Both the position numbers and the translations under genes were made by a program. The notes beneath the pieces were generated by a model. The model made no database searches, was not told the origin of the DNA, and saw only the letters and a program-made list of their open reading frames with translations. Positions 1-5,385 of a stretch of 5,385 nucleotides of DNA are shown one piece after another (within the stretch, counting starts at the first letter, position 1; each line of letters opens with the position of its first letter). Origin of the DNA: CAYSBA01 sp964429075 [NCBI: uncultured bacterium] (GTDB lineage: Bacteria > CAYSBA01); assembly GCA_964429075.1 (NCBI GenBank), contig CAYSBA010000109.1, positions 1 to 5,385 on the forward strand. The letters run 5' to 3'.

Positions 1-4
1 GGTT

Positions 5-274
5 TCAGGGGGGGGTAGTTCTGGCTTCTGGGGTAATCCTGCTTATCCTGATAGAATCAATACATACAATTTCTTTGTCATTCTTTTTTATAAATGTTGC
101 TTTATATTTCAGCCCTGTATCTGTTTCTTCTACAAGTACGCTGTTTCCTGGTATGAGCATCTCCCAAAGCCTCCCTGGATTAGGTAGATAAACATCAAAA
201 AGCCTATTATCCTTTTTGCAGGTTATAACAAATCTGTTTTTACGGGTTATATAGGTGGCCCAGAAGGGTTGCAT
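5..274 (-). CDS. sfsA: SfsA-family protein, N-terminal fragment, interrupted at window edge
   Basis: This is the N-terminal, OB-fold-like part of an SfsA (sugar fermentation stimulation / DNA-binding, nuclease-like) protein. The motif that shows it is KNRFVI near residues 12-17, followed by VYLPNPGRLWEMLIPG at about 28-43; family members carry a closely similar NRF...(L/H)C/LPN(P/T)G motif there. The family is usually about 230 residues or more, and the conserved C-terminal nuclease-like half is missing. The frame closes at TGA (7-5) directly after a run of eight C on the coding strand (15-8). Residues after about 75 no longer resemble the family clearly. I chose ATG at 274; a TTG at 277 lies directly upstream, in frame, touching the preceding TAA. 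No strong Shine-Dalgarno is visible, so translation is probably coupled to the upstream gene. Family assignment is fairly secure. Whether the gene is broken in the organism or only in this sequence cannot be told. Confidence 0.72.
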   Translation of the reverse strand: MQPFWATYITRKNRFVITCKKDNRLFDVYLPNPGRLWEMLIPGNSVLVEETDTGLKYKATFIKKNDKEIVCIDSIRISRITPEARTTPP

Positions 275-277
275 CAA

Positions 278-2260
278 TTATCTTTGTTTGTCCAGTTCCA
301 GAAGCTTTAATTCTGTCATTGCTTCAACACAGTCGGGATTGGCCTGTATCGCCTTTTCGAATTGTAACTCCGCATCATCCATTTTACCAATATTCTTGTA
401 TATCCACCCAAGGAAAAGGTATGCCCTATCAAATTTAGGGTTAAGACTTATACTCTTTTCAATATGCTTTATTGCCTCTTCAAGATGTTTTTTGCTGCCC
501 GGATGTGCCTTAAAGGTACACCAACCATAGTATGCATGATATTCTCCAGCCTCATCGTAAAGTGAGATTGCCCGTGCAAAATGTTTGTAAGCGCTGCTAT
601 AATCCTTTCTCCTCAGTGCCTGTTCCCCCTTCATATAGGCACCTTCTGCCGCAAGTATCTTGCCAACATCGTTTGATAGATCTTTTTGTGCCTTGCGTTT
701 CAAATCACTGATGTATTTAAGCCTCATCTTTCTGTCTGAGAGTGTTCTGTAGGCCTTTGTTATCAGGTTATAGATCTCCGAGGCAAGTAGTTTTACTTCA
801 TTGGATGCATGTTTAAATGCACGATCTGGATGGTATCTTCTGGCAAGTTCAAAATATGCATTTTTTATCTGTTGTTCTGTTGCGTTTCTCTTTACACCGA
901 GGATCTCAAAATAGTTCATCTTTGACATCTTTCTGGCTGTTTCAGCAAGACTCCTTTTGCTTTCAAACCTTTTTATCTTTGTTTTACTAATAGGAGGTGG
1001 ACCCTGTCTCCTTATTAACATCTCTGCAGTGCGCAATCTTCCTGGCTTGATAGATGATGTCGTATCAGTAGTGGGGGTATCATGCAGTTCGACTATACCT
1101 GCCGTTATTAGAGTAAGTAAAAACTTTACTGTGGAGGCCTTATCGAGATTTGGGTTTGATAAAAGGTCTTTCATGCGTTTTCTGCCATCGATTTCCCTTA
1201 AAAAGGCAAGATGGTCAGAATCTACCTCTAAGTCCTGGAACCTGTAAACGGGATCAGAGCTAATGGTAATATATTTATTAAGGTACTCTTTTATTAATGA
1301 ATAAGCCCTCTGCGGTGTATACTTTTCTGATATGCCATCGAATATAATACTTGCTGGAGATTTTTCGATTGTTATGATCTGAGGTGCGACCTCTTCTGTG
1401 ACAAATCTGTAGGTTGCACTCCTCCATGCAAATATATTTATCAATTTCTTTAAAAGCTGCTTCTCAAGGGCGTACTGTAGGTTGTGTGGTGATATCACCC
1501 CCATTTCGATAAGAATTGTGCCTTGTTGCCTTTTGGTGCTCTTCATCCTCCTGACAGATTCTTCTTTTTCAGATTCTGTGATTATCTTTTCCTGCACCAT
1601 AATATTACCAAGACATTCACTTACAAGATTAGAATTTACATATATCGGATATCCATCCTGAAAGTAGACATCTTTTTTTACCCTGTTCTTTCTTAACGCA
1701 AGCATGCCTGTCCATCTTAATCTGTATATCTCAGAGAGAAGGTAAGGAAAGGGCATATCCGCAAGGTTTCCTTCTCCTTCTGCTTTCTCAAGCCTTTTAA
1801 AGGATAGTCTTTCTCTTATAACTGAGGAATCCTGTTCAATGTCCTTTTGTTCAATTTCTTTCTTGGGTTTCTTAGGATATGCGTCCTGAAAGATCTGGCG
1901 AAGCAGCTCTATTAGCTCTTCTCTGTTAATGGGTTTTGTAATAAAACCTTGAAGGTTAAGAGATTTCATCTCTCTTTCAATATGCCTTTTATCTTTGTAT
2001 ATGCCGCTTAAGAGTATTATTGGTATGTCATTTTTTATCTCAGAATCCCTGATGTTTTTTGCAAGACTCAATCCATCCATTCCGGAGAGTACGACATCAA
2101 TAAGCATAAGATCGATTCTTCTTTTTTTGTATACCCTCAACGCCCATGAGCCATCCTGTTCTATATAGGTGTTGAACCCCTCTTCTTTTAGGACCTCAGA
2201 GATTGCTTCTGCAACACTTCTATCATCATCTACAATCATTATATTAAGATTTCTGGCCAA
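278..2260 (-). CDS. Response-regulator receiver / DUF4388 (PATAN-like) / J-domain / TPR fusion protein
   Basis: A cytoplasmic signalling protein of 660 residues with no signal peptide or membrane segment. Residues 1-125 are a CheY-like receiver: acidic cluster D11-D13, phospho-acceptor D55 in LIDVVL, S85, and K109-P110. Residues about 160-300 match the DUF4388/PATAN type seen with receivers (GNLADMPFPYLLSEIYRL, then FQDGYPIYVNSNLVSE and RQQGTILIEMG). Residues about 308-395 look like a winged-helix module (DGRKRMKDLLSN ... LLTLITAGIVEL). A basic linker (404-447) leads to a J-domain (448-515, starting MNYFEILGV) with intact HPD at 477-479, which in this family stimulates DnaK ATPase. There is no zinc-finger or DnaJ C-terminal domain. 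About three TPRs fill 540-650. The start is TTG at 2260, chosen because GGAGG lies five bases upstream; Met8 has no such site. The gene sits nine bases after glnE. Domain calls are strong; the biological role is unknown. Confidence 0.93.
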   Translation of the reverse strand: MARNLNIMIVDDDRSVAEAISEVLKEEGFNTYIEQDGSWALRVYKKRRIDLMLIDVVLSGMDGLSLAKNIRDSEIKNDIPIILLSGIYKDKRHIEREMKSLNLQGFITKPINREELIELLRQIFQDAYPKKPKKEIEQKDIEQDSSVIRERLSFKRLEKAEGEGNLADMPFPYLLSEIYRLRWTGMLALRKNRVKKDVYFQDGYPIYVNSNLVSECLGNIMVQEKIITESEKEESVRRMKSTKRQQGTILIEMGVISPHNLQYALEKQLLKKLINIFAWRSATYRFVTEEVAPQIITIEKSPASIIFDGISEKYTPQRAYSLIKEYLNKYITISSDPVYRFQDLEVDSDHLAFLREIDGRKRMKDLLSNPNLDKASTVKFLLTLITAGIVELHDTPTTDTTSSIKPGRLRTAEMLIRRQGPPPISKTKIKRFESKRSLAETARKMSKMNYFEILGVKRNATEQQIKNAYFELARRYHPDRAFKHASNEVKLLASEIYNLITKAYRTLSDRKMRLKYISDLKRKAQKDLSNDVGKILAAEGAYMKGEQALRRKDYSSAYKHFARAISLYDEAGEYHAYYGWCTFKAHPGSKKHLEEAIKHIEKSISLNPKFDRAYLFLGWIYKNIGKMDDAELQFEKAIQANPDCVEAMTELKLLELDKQR

Positions 2261-2265
2261 TGTAG

Positions 2266-2269
2266 CCTC

Positions 2270-2270
<1 letters not shown>
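2266..2270 (-). promoter_or_regulatory. Shine-Dalgarno deciding a TTG start
   Basis: GGAGG lies five bases upstream of the TTG at 2260 and overlaps the last base of the glnE TAG stop (2272-2270). It fixes the TTG as the start of the receiver/J-domain gene, and it lets ribosomes finishing glnE re-initiate. Confidence 0.8.
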
Positions 2271-5274
<3,004 letters not shown>

Positions 5275-5280
5275 CTATTC

Positions 5281-5286
5281 CCTCCT
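5281..5286 (-). promoter_or_regulatory. Strong Shine-Dalgarno for glnB
   Basis: AGGAGG sits six bases before the ATG at 5274. It is near-perfect, fits strong translation of the first gene of the cluster, and confirms the start. Confidence 0.85.
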
Positions 5287-5385
5287 CATTTTTTTGAATG
5301 TCAGATATAGATCAAAACGTGAACCCTGCCTGAGATAAGATAAATTATTTTTTTTGAATCATTGTTAGAGAAGTTCTTTATAATC
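5287..5385 (-). other. AT-rich leader upstream of glnB
   Basis: About 100 bases without a clear gene. On the minus strand its first six codons (5385-5368) could read DYKELL followed by TAA (5367-5365), which may be the very end of another gene, but this is too short to test. No convincing sigma-70 promoter or hairpin terminator is visible. Two short direct copies of an A-run flanked by ATTC on the minus strand (seen on the plus strand as T7-GAAT at 5289-5299 and T8-GAAT at 5348-5359) lie 60 bases apart; in such AT-rich DNA they may be chance. Confidence 0.4.
5316..5331 (-). promoter_or_regulatory. Weak sigma-54-like promoter candidate for glnB
   Basis: The minus strand reads AGGCAGG, four bases, then ACGTT, against the sigma-54 consensus TGGCACG-N4-TTGCW. 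The GG of the -24 element and the G of the -12 element are present at the right spacing, but the C of the -12 GC is T. The implied transcript start, near 5306, would lie about 30 bases before the ATG. P-II genes are often sigma-54 controlled, so the position is sensible, but the match is poor. Confidence 0.15.

Noticed and set aside
255-530. Plus-strand open frame of 91 codons
   Set aside because: It lies antisense to the TPR region of the receiver/J-domain gene and the sfsA start, with no recognisable domain or Shine-Dalgarno; a shadow frame.
957-1247. Plus-strand open frame of 96 codons
   Set aside because: Antisense to the linker and winged-helix region of the 660-residue protein, whose minus-strand frame has clear family motifs on both sides.
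5289-5359. Two T-run-GAAT copies as a possible terminator or binding-site pair
   Set aside because: No GC-rich hairpin precedes either T-run, and short repeats of this composition are expected by chance here.

Overview
The window holds one tightly packed, leftward (minus-strand) gene cluster from an AT-rich bacterium. In transcription order the genes are a P-II signal protein (glnB), the bifunctional glutamine synthetase adenylyltransferase/deadenylylase (glnE), a 660-residue multidomain protein (response-regulator receiver, DUF4388/PATAN-like domain, J-domain, TPRs), and the N-terminal part of an SfsA-family gene that is interrupted at the window edge. I see no convincing plus-strand gene, RNA gene, mobile element or CRISPR array.

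Organism: the protein sequences, low G+C content, frequent TTG starts and the fusion of a receiver with DUF4388, J and TPR modules suggest a Gram-negative anaerobe of the Desulfobacterota/Nitrospirota kind. This is inferred from general resemblance only; there is no marker gene here.

Layout, right to left: about 110 bases of AT-rich leader (5275-5385) carry a strong Shine-Dalgarno for glnB, a weak sigma-54-like promoter match and possibly the last codons of another gene. glnB (4936-5274) overlaps glnE (2270-4939) by four bases through a TTGA stop/start. glnE is separated from the receiver/J-domain gene (278-2260) by nine bases, and its stop codon overlaps that gene's Shine-Dalgarno. The sfsA start lies three bases after the next stop. 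This spacing implies a single transcript with translational coupling.

Working together: P-II reports nitrogen/carbon status (2-oxoglutarate, ATP/ADP, and uridylylation at Tyr51 if a GlnD is present) to GlnE, which adds AMP to or removes it from glutamine synthetase. The third protein has a complete phosphorylation site and a J-domain with intact HPD, so it probably links a two-component signal to DnaK (Hsp70) and to a TPR-bound partner. Whether that partner belongs to nitrogen control is the open question. The SfsA fragment ends at a TGA directly after a run of eight C (coding strand) only five bases from the window edge, so an assembly or homopolymer error is as likely as true gene decay.
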